64,000 nucleotides of DNA, from NCBI GenBank assembly GCA_029844215.1, contig CM056728.1:8086001-8150000 (forward strand). Direction: 5' to 3'. Of the stretch, positions 1 to 11,900 are shown one piece after another; position 1 is the stretch's first letter, and each line of letters begins with the position of its first letter. The notes under the pieces were generated by a model. The model was not told the DNA's origin. It did no database searches and saw only the letters and a program-made list of their open reading frames with translations. Both the position numbers and the translations under genes were made by a program. Source of the stretch: Przewalskia tangutica (Eukaryota; Streptophyta; Magnoliopsida; Solanales; Solanaceae).

Positions 1-875
1 GAACTTGTGTCCGACTAAAAGACGTTAAAGACAGCGCTACTTGGGAGGCAACCCAAAGTTATTTTATTTTATTTTATTTTATGCAATTAGTTTTTACTTA
101 GAACAGTCTCGGTATTGTTTACATGTTGTGATGACAGGTGCATGGCCAAAAATTTGGAGGACGAAAACCGGAAAAAAAAATCAAAAGAAAAGAAAAATCG
201 GCTCAGCGCCGCGGCGCCAAAAGTCCAGAAGAGCTCTGAAGTTTGGCGCCAAGCACCAAATCGAGCGCCACGGCCGGGAAGTTCGAGGGTTGCGTGGTTT
301 GGGCGTCGCGCTGGCCGCATGGCGCGCGCCAGGTGGCCGGCGCTGCGATGAAAAATCTGAATTTTAAAGGAGCCCTAATCCTATTTTCCTCTCTTCAAAT
401 CAAAACCCAAACCTTCCCTCTCTCCAAAACCCACGAAATTAACCCTCTTACCTAAAAATCTTCCACAAACTAAACTCAATCACAACCAAAGTACTTAGAA
501 TCCTTACACCCTTACACCCTTAACCATCTTAAACAACAACCCTCATTCCATTGCCTCAATACATCATTAGGAACAAGAAAATCTTGAAGAATACCGTCCA
601 AGGTAACCTTTATCACTTTTCTTGAAATCTTCAATACAATCAGGGGAGGTAATAGGTGGGGAGGTGTTTTATTGGTGGAAGGTGTGTGGTGTGTTAAAGT
701 TGGGTGTGAGATTTTGCGGAAGATTATACGGCGAGCGTGGTGTCAGACGAGCTTTGAGTGAAGTGTGGGGTCAAGAGTGTCAGAATGCTGTTTACACTGT
801 GTGTTGATTGGGTTGATTGATAGTTGCTGGGTAATATCACAGAAACAAAGGAAACACTGCCGAATTTATCTAAAG

Positions 876-2067
876 ATGTCTGCCAAGAAGAGGAGAGCTT
901 CCACATCCACCTCCGTCCCTCAATATAATACTACTAGGTTTGTCAGTCAAAAAGCTGAATATAGATATCACAAACTTAGTACTAGACCCTTGATCCCTGA
1001 AAGAGGAATGGAGTACCAAAGGGAGTCATTTGAGGAGGGAGATGTCTATGAGCCTATTCGGGCGATGATAGAGGTCATGGGGTGGAAGAGATTTGTTAAC
1101 CCGTAAAAATAATAGCACCGCAGTAACATCAGAATGGTGAGAGAATTTTATGCTAACTTTCCAGAGAGGGTGGATGGTAGATGCTTTGTGAGAGGAAAGT
1201 ATGTGCCTGTGACGGCCGAAATGGTGAATGTGCTATTAAGAACAGCCGATGTTGAAGAAAGAGGTGACGATCGGAGCTATTTCAGAACTTGGTCTAGAGA
1301 CACCAACAACATCGACTGGGATGTCGTCGCAAGCACAGTATGCTACCCTGGGGCTGAGTACGATATTGCAAGAAATGGATCAAGAGGACTGAGCAGATGT
1401 CAGTTCAACAAAACAGCCAAGGGTTGGTTATATTTCGTCAGTGCCCGCTTAATTCCATCGATGCACTTCACTAGAGTGCCAGCAGATAGAATAAAAATGA
1501 TATATGGAATCATGTTAGGGAAGACGATTGACGTTGGGAAGGAAATATTGCAAAACATTGGAGAAACCAGTAGGTTGGTAACGACAGGTGGGTTGGGACA
1601 TGACTCACTTATTAGCAGCTTATGCTCCAGACATGGAGTCCCAACCCTACCCACTGATACATATGAGAAAGGTCAACCTCCTGTGTCATATGAGATAGTG
1701 CATTCCTTCCCAGACCCAATCCCTCCAGCAGCAGCACGAAGGAGACCAACACCAAAGAATAAAGACCAAAGAAGCAACAGAGGTCGCCATGGATGAAGAT
1801 GAGCCTGAGACAGAGGCTCAAAGATGAGCAGAAGCCAGCAAGAACCCCGCATTAGAACATCCAGTGCCTATAATGGAGCAGTTGCTCATGAACCAGAGGA
1901 GGAGGATGCAGAGCTTTGACATAATGATACAAGGTCAACAGGACCTGAGGCAAGGACAACAAGAACTAAGGCAGGAGCAACAACAGTTGCACCAAAGATT
2001 TGATAAGATGAGTTCCTTGTTCAACCAGTGGTCCATGCATTATCTGCCGCCACCGCCACCACTTTAA
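876..2067 (+). pseudogene. Athila env-position ORF, putative plant transposon protein domain (decayed)
   Basis: An ATG at 876 opens a frame that stops at 1104-1106. The same frame resumes after two further stops and runs from 1134 to 1796. The second part reads VREFYANFPE...RCFVRGKYVPVTAEMVN, typical of the putative plant transposon protein domain (PF20167-like) found in the env position of Athila-type elements. A short downstream segment in another frame (1864-2067) is glutamine-rich and probably coiled-coil, ending in a proline run; it looks like the original C-terminus displaced by a frameshift. Three in-frame stops and one frameshift make this a relic. The function of this domain in live elements is not settled. 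I see no convincing signal peptide or transmembrane segment, so 'env' describes position only. Confidence 0.7.
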
Positions 2068-3218
2068 ACCAAGTCTGTAAGTTGTCCTAATTTCTTTTAT
2101 TTTTGAGTCTTGCACACATTGGGGACAATGTGTGATTTAAGTTTGGGGGTGTCTTATTGTTTTTGAGTCTTTTTGATTTGTTTTGTGTATTTTTGAGTAT
2201 CTTTTGAGTCAATATTTTTTTAAAGATCATGCATGCTGTAGTTACTGGAATCGCCTAGTGAAGTAAGATTGAATAATGTAATGGAATTAGAAGCAACCAT
2301 CTAAACACTTAGGTTAGATATGCCAAAAATTCATGAAATCAGATTATTTGGGGTATCTGCTTGATTTGTGCATTGTTTATGATTAAACCTATGTGTATGA
2401 TTGTTTGCTATTTGAGGCGAAATAGTTAGGATATGCATGTTAGGGAGATGACTCATACATTTCTTTGTTAGCCATTTCTTACCATTTTTGTCTATCCCTG
2501 ACATTCAAATTATATCCCTAGTCAGCCCCTTTGAGCCTAAAAATAAGACTTTTCTTTGACACCTATAATTTCACACTTGTGCCACAAGTGAAAAATTGAG
2601 GTGATTGGAATATAAAGTGTTAAAAAAGAGACAAAAAGAGTGAACAATTTTGATGCACCCCAATGAAAAAGTAATAATAAATAGGCAAAGGCCTAAATTT
2701 GGGGGTGCCGACTATTCATAATACACTCCATTCTCTCAAAACAAAAGAGAGGAAAGATAGGTATGAAGTGAATAAGAAAATCAAAAGAAAAGGGAAGAAT
2801 TTAAAGCAAAAAGAGCTTATGGTACGTAAATTGAACCTAAATGTCTATGTTTACCTACCCATGCCTAAGCCTACATTACAACCCTGAAAAGCCCTGAAGA
2901 TCTCTTACATGTGTATCCATGATTAGTGGAGAATAGCATGTAAATATGCCATAGGATTTTGAAATTGACATGCATAGTTAGGTATTCTTACTTCCACTGA
3001 GCATGATTAAAGTGAATTTGCGAAATATCTAACTTGATGTGTTTGGAATGCTAAAAATCCATGTTATATGTTCCTGCATATTATTCTGCTAACCTTCATG
3101 CTTTTCTAAGTGACAATTGTGCAACAAAGTGATCAGTGTCTTTGAGTCAGTCTATTTTCCTTTTTCCTCTTGTCTTTATTTCTTTCTTTTGATCTTTGCT
3201 CGAGGGCGAGCAAAGGTT

Positions 3219-3233
3219 AAGTTTGGGGGTGTT
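3219..3233 (+). other. polypurine tract of Athila element
   Basis: AAGTTTGGGGGTG lies immediately 5' of the LTR start TGATCGG. This is the usual Athila polypurine tract, which primes plus-strand DNA synthesis. Near-identical motifs occur upstream at about 2139-2153 and 2694-2706. Confidence 0.75.
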
Positions 3234-4483
3234 TGATCGGTGTATTTTATATACACCTTTTGAGTCATTTTTAGTTAGTCTTTTGTCCATTTGTGTACAA
3301 ATACGTGTCGTCTTAGGATAAATTTTCTTTCTTTTGAGTCATAATGGTTTAAAGTGGCTCATTGGCGAAAAGGAGCAAAAAGAGGGCAGAAACAGAGGTT
3401 TCAGAGCTCAAAAAGCGAGAAAGTTGGCGAACCGGGAAAGAAACAGGGCGGCACTGCTGCGCCTCTAGCCAACATTGACAGAGCGCCGCGGTGCCCAAAA
3501 TACAGAGAACTGCAGGAGTTTCGGCGCCACGGCGCCAGTTGCAGGGCCGCGGCGCCGAGGCGGGAATTCTGCCAATTTCGAATAGGAATGAGCCAAGACC
3601 TGGAAGGAAAACTGGGAGGACGAGTTGGAGGCTATAAAAAACAACTTTTAGGTCATATTTAAGGGTTCCAAACCTTGCCAATTCAACACAACCTTGGAGA
3701 TCAAGATTGGAGACCACTTTTTGTGTAATTTCTTATTTCTTTGTTTTATTTCTTTATAGTTTATGTTGGATATTAGTTTAGTTCTTGGCATGTATATGGC
3801 TAGGAACTAACTTAATTTAGGGCTTTCCATATCAAATCACTTGAAACTCATTCTTATGAATTAATGCATGTTTTGGTTTCTTCTTATCATTGTTGAGATT
3901 TATTCAATATTTGTCTTGAATGTTTGGTAATTAATTGATCACTAATTATCATAATCTATATGATTTCTAATCGAAAGCCGAAATGGGAGACTGTGAATAT
4001 TCTATAGTTGAATAAACATAGGTTAAATCGTGGACGAAAGTACTTTGATACTTGTGTAGCTTGATAGGTTATTGCTCTTAATCCTCCTTTATAGTCAATC
4101 TTATCACCGAAAGGTAGAAGGGTTCTATATTGGGGTCGAGTGTTTATATTACCTTAACAGGATTATAAAACGGCTTAGTTAACCTGCTATCTCAAAATAG
4201 AAGAAGAACCATAATTAATTGCATTAACAAGTAAGATGAGCAGATAGTTGAGGAGATTTGGAAGCCCTATTTCCACCATAACTGAAGTAAAACAGCGTAA
4301 TTTAGTTAGCACTCATAAGTATAGTTATAAACAATTCATCAATCATCGGTTATCAAATAGATACCATAGAATAGAGTTTGAGAATTGAACATTAATCCCC
4401 GAGGACGATAACTCAGTCTTCTAGACTATATTACTTGTCACGACACGTGCACTTGCGTTAGTGTGTGTATAAATCGCGCATCA
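3234..4483 (+). repeat. Athila 3' LTR
   Basis: This 1,250 bp LTR starts TGATCGGTGTATTTTATATA, directly after the polypurine tract, and ends AAATCGCGCATCA. The termini form a short TGAT...ATCA inverted repeat. It contains a GC-rich block with repeated GGCGCC motifs (about 3475-3570) and a TATA box at 3633-3640. The matching 5' LTR lies outside the window, so LTR-LTR divergence cannot be read here. The next five bases (TATGT, 4484-4488) would be the right target duplication. Confidence 0.8.
3633..3640 (+). promoter_or_regulatory. TATA box of Athila LTR
   Basis: TATAAAAA lies about 400 bp into the LTR, downstream of the GC-rich block, in the sense orientation of the element. Transcription would start about 30 bp further on. 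In a 3' LTR this promoter would drive read-through into the flanking Tekay and Copia sequence. Confidence 0.5.
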
Positions 4484-5168
4484 TATGTATATGTATATGA
4501 CTATATTCACCGAGTCCCACATTGGGTCGGGTACGGTATATTATATGAGTACACATGACTCTCATTTTTATAAGGCACAGTTGACTCTCATTTTTATATG
4601 GCACAGTGATATTGGTATTTTTATTATTATACATGTCTCCTGTTATCCTTTGGCCAGTTATGATCTTCTTTACAGTACTTCATGTTTTACATACTCAGTA
4701 TATTATTTCGTACTGCCCCTTTCCTCGGGGGGCTGCGTTCATACTCGCAGGTATAGGTACTCAGTTTGGTGATCCTCCGGCCTAGGATTCATGTTCAGCT
4801 GTTTGGAGAGCTCCATTGATTCGGAGCTTAGTCATTTTGGTACAAAACCTTATTTTCGGACTTATACATATTTAGGGGCACGACGGGGCCCTGTCCCGTC
4901 ATATTTCATTATCGTATTCTTAGAGGTCTGTAGACAGTTGTGGGTGGTAGATGCGTTTTTGTATATGTATACGGTTGTGAGCCGTTTTGGATATCTCTAT
5001 GTACAATGACGGCCTAGTCGGCTTGCCTATTTTGTTATATGAATTAGCTGTGACTCCACGGAAGACATGTTTATTACCGATGTTTACATTATCCTTGGTA
5101 TCCGTGTGATTATATGTGACAGGTGGGTATAAGGGTGCCCAGGTAGGGCACCGGGTCGGGTCATGGCA
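4484..5168 (+). repeat. Tekay/Del-like chromovirus LTR fragment, 5'-truncated
   Basis: This 685 bp piece corresponds, on the opposite strand, to about 51893-52590 of the solo LTR further right. Shared landmarks include ACCGAGTCCCACATTG, the paired GACTCTCATTTTTATA segments, GGCTGCGTTC, a GACGGGGCCCTGTCCCGTC-type inverted repeat, and the terminal GGTAGGGCACCGGGTCGGGTC. It ends in TGGCA, a change from the family end TGACA. The left part was cut off by the Athila insertion. Its right end joins Copia RT sequence at GTAC without extra bases, so the LTR had inserted into that Copia. Confidence 0.75.
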
Positions 5169-8035
5169 GTACTAGATCCTACGTGTGTTATTTAGTTAAA
5201 GCATTGAATTCCTCAGACATAGCCGCATTCCAATTAGTGTCTTGTTTGTCCAATTTGAGGTTCTTGGGAATTGGAGAAATAGTTTGGGCAGACAAGTTAA
5301 ATTGGACTTTGGGTTTGAAAATTCCATGTTTGGCACGAGTTTCCATTTGGTGAGTGGGGACAGTGGGTGGCTGCGACGGCTGAGTGGTGGGATTTGAGAC
5401 TGATGGTAAGGTCGGATATAGGAAGGGTGGAGGAGTTTCCATCATAGGCGTCGCGGCGCCTCGTCGATGGGCCACGGTGCTGACGACGGTGTGGAGACAA
5501 TTTGTTCACTGGAATTTAGACTCCGCGATGCCTCATCAATGGGTCGCGGCGCTGACGACGGTATGGAAGCACTTTGGTCACTGGAAGGTTGGCGCCGCGC
5601 CGCGGATGACGATGATGACTGTAGTTGACTGAGAATGATGGGAGAGATGACATGCTCGTCAAGAAAAGAGTAATTCATGTTTTGGAATTTCTGAAGATTT
5701 GAAAACGGAAATGTGGTCTCGTCGAATGTGACGTGACGGGAAATGTGGATTTGACGAGTGGACAAGTTATAGCAAAGATAGCCCCTATGGGTCGGCGGGA
5801 AGTCTAGGTAGACACATGGAGTGGTCCAGGGAGCTAGTTTGTGAGGGGCGGTAGAGGCAAGATTAGGATAACAGAGACAATCGAATATTCGTAAATGATC
5901 GTAATAGAGGACTCTGCGATAGAGGATTTCGGTAGGGGTCATATTGTGAAGGGTGCTAGTTGGGAGAATATTGAGAAGGTATTCTGACATCTTAGCAGTA
6001 TATACCCAGAAGGACGGAGGGAGTGAGACATACATCAATAGAGTGTGAATCATATTGTTAATGAAGCGAATGATTCATTCAGCTTTACCGTTTTGTGGGG
6101 ACGTGTGAGGGCAGAAGAAACGAAAAACCATGCCATTATTTGTACAAAAGTGGTGAAATGTAGAGTTATTCAATTCACGACTATTATCACACTGAAATGA
6201 TTTTATACCTTTTTCAAATTGTGTTTGAATGAACATACAAAACTCAAGAAACTTGAAAAACACTTCCGATTTAAATTTGAGAGGATATAACCAAATATAG
6301 TAAAAAAAATCATCTAGTAAGATAAAATAATATTTATGACCGAGGGAACTAGCAATAGGGGAAATCCATAAATTGGCATGTATAATATCAAACGGTGCAA
6401 AGGTAACACTAGTAAATGATTTAAATGGAAGACGAGTATATTTGCCTAAAGAACAAGAAACACAATGATGGGCAAGCTTCCCATTATTACAAGTAATGAA
6501 ATTATTGCCTCTAAAAAAATTAAAAACCGGGGCTCCTGGATGACCAATCATATTATGCCACGTGGATGGAAAATAACCGCTAGAGAGACGGGAGAGGAAG
6601 ATCCGACAACGGAGGTGGATGGGAATGGATAGAGATCCCGTGCTATTTCATATCATAAGAGGTGTCCCCGTATGAAGATCCTTCATAGTGAAACTAAAAG
6701 GATCGAAGTCAACAGAGACAAAATTATTACGAGTAAATTTGCGGACATAAATTAGGTTCTTAATGATGTGTGAGGGCATATAAGACATTCTTAAAGGAGA
6801 AGGATGGATGAGAGGTTGTGTGTAGAATGTACCATAGCCCTTTATTGGAATGAGGTGACCATTGTCAACTGTAATAAATTGAGGATGCTTTAAACTGAAC
6901 AATTTGAGGATATTACCTGCAGACGGGGTGAGGTGAGATGTGGCGCCGGAGTCTATGTACCAATTGTTGTCCTGTTGTTGCAGATTGAGATCACAAAGCT
7001 TGACCCAAATCGGTGGGGCTACGCCGGATGCGAGCCGGAATCGACCTTGCATAAAGTGGGCTTGATGTGTGTACTGGGCTAGCCGAGGGGCTGGAGCTAG
7101 GCACAATAATCCATGTTGAGCATACTGGTTGAAGAAGCGCCTGCATCGAAATTGGGTGAGTACTATTGGCGTCGCGCCCAATTGTTACGCGAACTCACGC
7201 TGCCGCCGCCGGGTTCTGCTGACCGCGATCCTTTCCACGACCACGTCCTCCTATGCCACCGTGGTCTTTGCCACCCTGCCGCCGCGGCCCTACCGCCGTT
7301 GAGAATTTTCCATCGGTGTTTAGTATTGGGGTTGCGTGTCGGCATCTAACACCTTCTGATTGTGCTCATCTTGCTTAGCACGACGGGTTTCTTCGAGCAA
7401 CAACTGCGATCGAGCTTTGTTAAAATTGGGTAATGGATTCACCTGTTGAATCATGGTGGCCAAAGTATCATATTCGCCTTTAGGAAGGCCTGCAATCGAT
7501 TGTAACACCATTTTAGTTTCCGAGACAGACGTGCTGACGTTGGAGAGTTGATTCGCCACAAGTTTTAACTGTTTGCAGTACTCAGTCATGTTAGAAAACT
7601 TTTCAAGACGTGTATTGTTAAACTGGTCCTCCAAATACACAACACGAGTGTGCTTGTTATCCTGAATTTTTTTCTCCAAACGAATCCACAATTCACGGGC
7701 TGAGGCGCCAAATTTTAATATAGTAAGAAGTAGATCTTGAGAAATACTACCATATATCCACTGCTTGACGACGACGTCGAGACGACGTCATGTAGAATCA
7801 TCAACCTCCGGGGGCAAGGAATAGCGTTATCGATATGATCAAGCACATTATAGACACTTGAATGAATGTGATACAGTTCAACCCATGGAGAATACTGACC
7901 ATTTTCCTAATCAAGAAGTATGGAAAGACAGTTCTTGATATTGGTAACGGTTAGGGCTGGGTGAAAAGATGGTTTCGGTGTTTCAGGAGTGATAACGGTG
8001 GAGGAGGAGGCTGTAGGAGTTGTAGGAGGAGTCAT
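5169..8035 (-). pseudogene. Copia 1 gag-pol (broken, RT truncated)
   Basis: The frame begins near an ATG at about 8035. Gag residues with the Copia UBN2-type signature (NKHTRVVYLEDQFNNTRLE, GLPKGEYDTL) lie at about 7691-7320. Protease follows with DSGATSHL in the block at 7181-6648. The pre-integrase and integrase core lie at about 6580-6075 (HCVSCSLGK, then DIIHANLW, CDNSREL and SPQNGKAE). The integrase C-terminal part runs to about 5640, then a serine/proline-rich linker leads to the start of RT at about 5370-5190 (METRAKHGI... WNAAMSEEFNALTK). Frameshifts and stops separate these blocks, including TAA and TAG just before the truncation at positions where Copia 2 has a glutamine and another stop. 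The product cannot be made. Confidence 0.8.
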
Positions 8036-8167
8036 GATAGTGGATACAATTTAGGAGAGAAAGAAAGAACCCTAGATTTAAGAGGGTGGCGTCGCGGCTG
8101 TTAGGAACGAGAGAGAGGGGAGGGGAGGGGGGGGGGGGGGATTGGTTTAGAAGAAAAATAGGGTTTT

Positions 8168-8181
8168 GGTTCTTGATATCA
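8168..8181 (-). other. primer-binding site of Copia 1
   Basis: The minus strand reads TGATATCAAGAACC directly after the LTR. The relative at 27055-27068 reads TGGTATCAAGAACC, close to the 3' end complement of initiator tRNA-Met used by most plant Copia elements. Confidence 0.65.
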
Positions 8182-8389
8182 TATAAGATGATATTAATCT
8201 TCCTTGACGAGTCTTTCTCATTAATATCAATATATATATAGTGTACAATATACATCCCTTACATAATAGGAATCCTAGTCCTAATTACAAGAGGAATCCT
8301 AATTTATCATAATTATATATCATTAAATATTTACATAATATATGATATATATTCTAAATATTGATATGGAATATTATACACGTTTACCA
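8182..8389 (-). repeat. Copia 1 5' LTR
   Basis: About 208 bp, read on the minus strand from TGGTAAACGTGTATAATA to ...AATATCATCTTATA. It shares the AGGATTCCTCTTGTA, TAATGAGAAGACTC-like and AATATCATCTTA landmarks with the Copia 2 LTRs. The canonical terminal CA has changed to TA. Confidence 0.75.
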
Positions 8390-8774
8390 GAAGCACCCAA
8401 AAATAATAATTACCATGATGAATATTAATATGTTTCATGTTTCCCCCCCTACATATTTCATGTTCATTTGTATTTCGTTTTGGTTCTTAAGTTAAAGCTG
8501 CTGTTTGCACATCTTAATTAGAATTTTGAAAATAGTGATATAGAGCATCTTTTAGACTATGAAGACTAACATAAATAAACTACTGTCTTAGTCTCATTTT
8601 ATACAATAAAATGTCTTTGACCTCTGAATATGTCTACAAGTAGTTAGCTGAAGAAAATATTGATATGTTGGTTGATAAATTAGATAGATGGATAAAACAT
8701 CGTTCCAAATTTATTGAAATCAAGCATTAAATTAATTTAAATTCTTGAAAGATCTAGAATTTGTGTAGAATAAT

Positions 8775-8935
8775 ATTAGTAGCTCAGTTGTTTGACTATT
8801 TAAATTTTCACCTTGTTGATGAGAGTTTAAATTCTCAAATGGTAATTCTTTCCTCCATTTCTCCTTCCCCTACCCCCTATATATTTGTCCTAGTATTAAG
8901 AAAACTACAAAAGATTGTATTCCGTATATTACTCT
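8775..8935 (+). repeat. degenerate tRNA-derived SINE (TS/SolS-like head)
   Basis: AGTAGCTCAGTTGTTTGACT (8778-8797) resembles the A-box region of tRNA-derived plant SINEs (TAGCTCAGTTGGTTG). About 30 bp later GAGAGTTTAAATTCTC (8821-8836) occupies the B-box position. A pyrimidine-rich tail follows. It lies just 3' of the glycosyltransferase gene's stop codon. The limits are approximate and I see no clear target duplication. Confidence 0.5.
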
Positions 8936-8994
8936 ACTAGAAAGAGTGTTATTGTATCATAATTGACTCCAAATAATCAGGCCTAAATTTCCCA

Positions 8995-11900
8995 TCAATT
9001 TTTCCAAGAATTCCAGCAATTCACATGCTGAGTCCATCCAGATGTCAATGTCCGATTCGCAGGCGCATTCTTAATTCTTCTCCAATCATGAAGGACAGCC
9101 GTTAGATCAGCCAACTTGGCACTTATACTCCGACAACAATTGGCATGAACAGTCGCAACAACGTTAACATCTTTACTATCATCACAAAAACCACTGAAAT
9201 AAAGGGTGTCCAAGAACCTAACACTGAGGCTCAATTGTTTGAACATTCCATCTTTCATTAATTTGATCAAAACGTCTTGTTCTTTCCATCCCGTAGCATT
9301 GTGTTTCCCAGCATACCAAGCATCCAACAATGTAATTGTTTTGATGTTTGATTTGATCATGTAGAAGCCTGTGTTTATCGGGTTTTCTTCGGACCATTGG
9401 CTTCCATTGAACTTGTCTGTACTGATTTGAAGGTCTATGCTTTGATTTGAGTACAAGTTTGGAAATGGATTCCTAAGCCATAGCACATCAGTGTCCTGTT
9501 GTGGGAATAAATAAACAAGAGTTTAACTTTTACACCTAATAACAAACTTTTGTATCAAAAAGATAGTTTAACTGTCTATAAAAAGTAGAATTCGTAACTT
9601 AAAACTATTATTTATATATAGGGATTGGCTCAGCTCCAGACTCCAGTAGCATTGGCTCCAATAAATCTTAATGGTACTTCTGATGAATGTCACGTGGATA
9701 GAAGAAGATCTAAAGACTAAATTCATTTTTCTTTCTCTTTTCATGAGTAATTTGTTATTTTTTCATGCATTGACTGATTTCTTTGTACAAAAAGGTAACG
9801 TAACGAAGGAGTGGATATATTTTAAAAATAAAAAAAGACCAAGAGCTCATTCTCATTAAACCTAAGCAGAATTAAATGGGTGTATTCATTAAGCTACAAT
9901 ATATAAATTAAAATTTCATAAATTTAGGTTGGAAAACACCAGAAAAGCATGAGTGATATTCTTGAACTAAAAAGAATGAAAGTAGAACACTTTTGTTTTT
10001 TCTTCTATTTTGGAATTTCGAAGAGCAGTGTGTGGGTGTGAAGATAGATCCATTGTTGAAGAAAAAGCAAACCAAATGTTGGGTGGCGATGGAGAAGAAA
10101 AAGCAAACCAAGTGTATTTAGTGGTACATAATATTCCTACCCATAATTAAAATATTTGTGTAAATATAATTATGGTAAAACTAGAATTCCTCTTGTATAT
10201 GAGACTAGGATTCCTATTGTAATTGGGATGAACATTGTACAATATATATACTTTGATATTAATGAGAAGACTCCTAAGGGAGATTAATATCATCTTAGCC
10301 TAAACCACAAAACCCTAGAATTTTTCTTGTGTACCGCCGCCGAACCCCCACCCCCCCCCTCTAGGGTTTCCAACCGTGGCGCTACACCCCTTTCTCTAAA
10401 AAATTCTTGGTTTCTTTTTTTCATTTCTCTCTTGGATACTCAGGATTCTCCCAATGTTCTTGACGCTTTTACCTCCACAAATCCCACCACCAAGTCGTCA
10501 CCCTCTTTTCATCCCGCCCTAACTGTTTCCAACATAAAGAACCATATCCCCATCCTTCTTGATCAAGAAAACAGTCAATATTCTCCTTGGGTTGAACTGT
10601 TTCGCAATCATGCATGTCTCTACAAGCAGATATTGATGACACCATTCCGCGTCCTCCGGAGGTTGATGATTCTACTTGGCGTCGTCTAGACGCCGGTATC
10701 AAACAATAGATATATGGTAGTAATTCTCAGGATCTACTTCTTACTATCATGAAATCTGACTGCACAGCCCGTGACTTATGGAATCGTTTGGAGGAAATTT
10801 TTCAGGACAATAAGCACACCCGTGTTGTGTATTTAGAGGAGCAATTTAACAATACACGTTTTGAAAACTTTTTCAATGTGACTGAGTACTGCAAACAATT
10901 AAAGCTCCTGACGGATCAACTTGATGTTGTCGACTCGCCTGTTACTGACACCAAACAGTTGATTGTTGGCCTCCCTAAAGGCGAATATGATACATTGTCC
11001 ACCATGATTCAACAGGGAGATCCGTTACCCAGCTTTAACAAAGCTCACTCGCAGTTGTTGCTCGAAGAGACTCTACGTGCTAAGCAGGATGAGCACAATC
11101 AGAAGGCGTTAGTTGTTGAAACGCGCCCTCAAGATCCAATGCCGCCAGAAAAATCTCAACCGCAACAGGTGAGGCCGTGGTCGTGGCGCGGTCACGACAA
11201 CCAACAACAAGATCAACAATGGGGCCCGCAGACCGCTTCAGCCGCGCGCCTATCAGCATCATACTGGCCGTGTCGCCATCGCAGCTTGATTCAAAGAACC
11301 CTACCACGGTTTGTTGGGCCCTGCTCCACTTCCGGAAGTCCAAGACCGCAGAAGCCCACTTCACGACGCCCATTTCAGCAATTTCGCCCAAAGATGACAC
11401 CCATCGAAGTTGGGTCAGATCTTCAGCAGTCTCAACATGCAACAGCCTGACAACAACTGGTATATGGACTCCGGAGCCACTTCTCACCTCACCCAGTCTG
11501 CAGGTAATATTTCCAAACTGTTTGGTTTAAAGCATCCTCAATTTGTGACAGTTGGTAGTGGCCACCGCATTCCAGTAAACGGTTATGGTACATCCTACAC
11601 ACCACCTCCTAATCCATTCCCCCTTCAAAATACCCTATATTCCCCGCATATGATTAAGAATTTAATCTCTATCCGCAAATTTACTCGTACTAACTCTGTC
11701 TTTGTTGATTTTGATCCTTTTGGTTTCACTGTGAATGATCTTCATACGGGGACACCTCTTACGAGATGTAATAGCACAGGGGATCTCTATCCATTCACTC
11801 CCACCTCCGCTGCCAAACCTAGCTCTCCCGTCTCTCTAGCGACCATTTCTTCTTCAACATGACATAATAGACTTGGTCATCCAGGAGCTACAGTTTTTAA

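Larger units (their letters stand above)
1..4483 (+). mobile_element. Athila-like Ty3/Gypsy retrotransposon, 3' half
   Basis: The window opens inside the element. The first 60 bases contain a GACGTTAAA motif and a short inverted repeat (TTGGGAGGCAACCCAA), which in Athila elements lies between the integrase end and the env-like region. There follow a decayed env-like reading frame (876-2067), about 1.1 kb of non-coding sequence, a polypurine tract, and a 3' LTR beginning TGATCGG and ending GCGCATCA. Gag, protease, reverse transcriptase and integrase would lie left of the window. The right end abuts a Tekay-like LTR fragment whose homologue at 51893-53176 reads through this point, so the Athila copy appears to have inserted into that LTR. 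The lineage assignment rests on motif order and the env-like domain. Confidence 0.75.
5169..8389 (-). mobile_element. Ty1/Copia retrotransposon 1 (5' part, truncated in RT)
   Basis: On the minus strand the order is LTR (8389 to 8182), primer-binding site, gag, protease, integrase and the first residues of reverse transcriptase. The element stops at 5169, where a Tekay-like LTR begins. It belongs to the same family as Copia 2 (10113-14863): their gag, protease and integrase translations are largely collinear and very similar. The short LTR (about 200 bp) and the gag type would fit the Ale/Retrofit lineage, but I hold that loosely. The rest of RT, RNase H and the 3' LTR are presumably left of the window, beyond the inserted elements. 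Confidence 0.8.

Noticed and set aside
41..367. 108-codon frame at the left edge
   Set aside because: It crosses the non-coding Athila interval and a GC-rich LTR-like block, with overlapping frames on both strands and no domain.
3349..3717. Frames on both strands inside the Athila LTR
   Set aside because: GC-rich LTR sequence is open by chance; no start context or domain.
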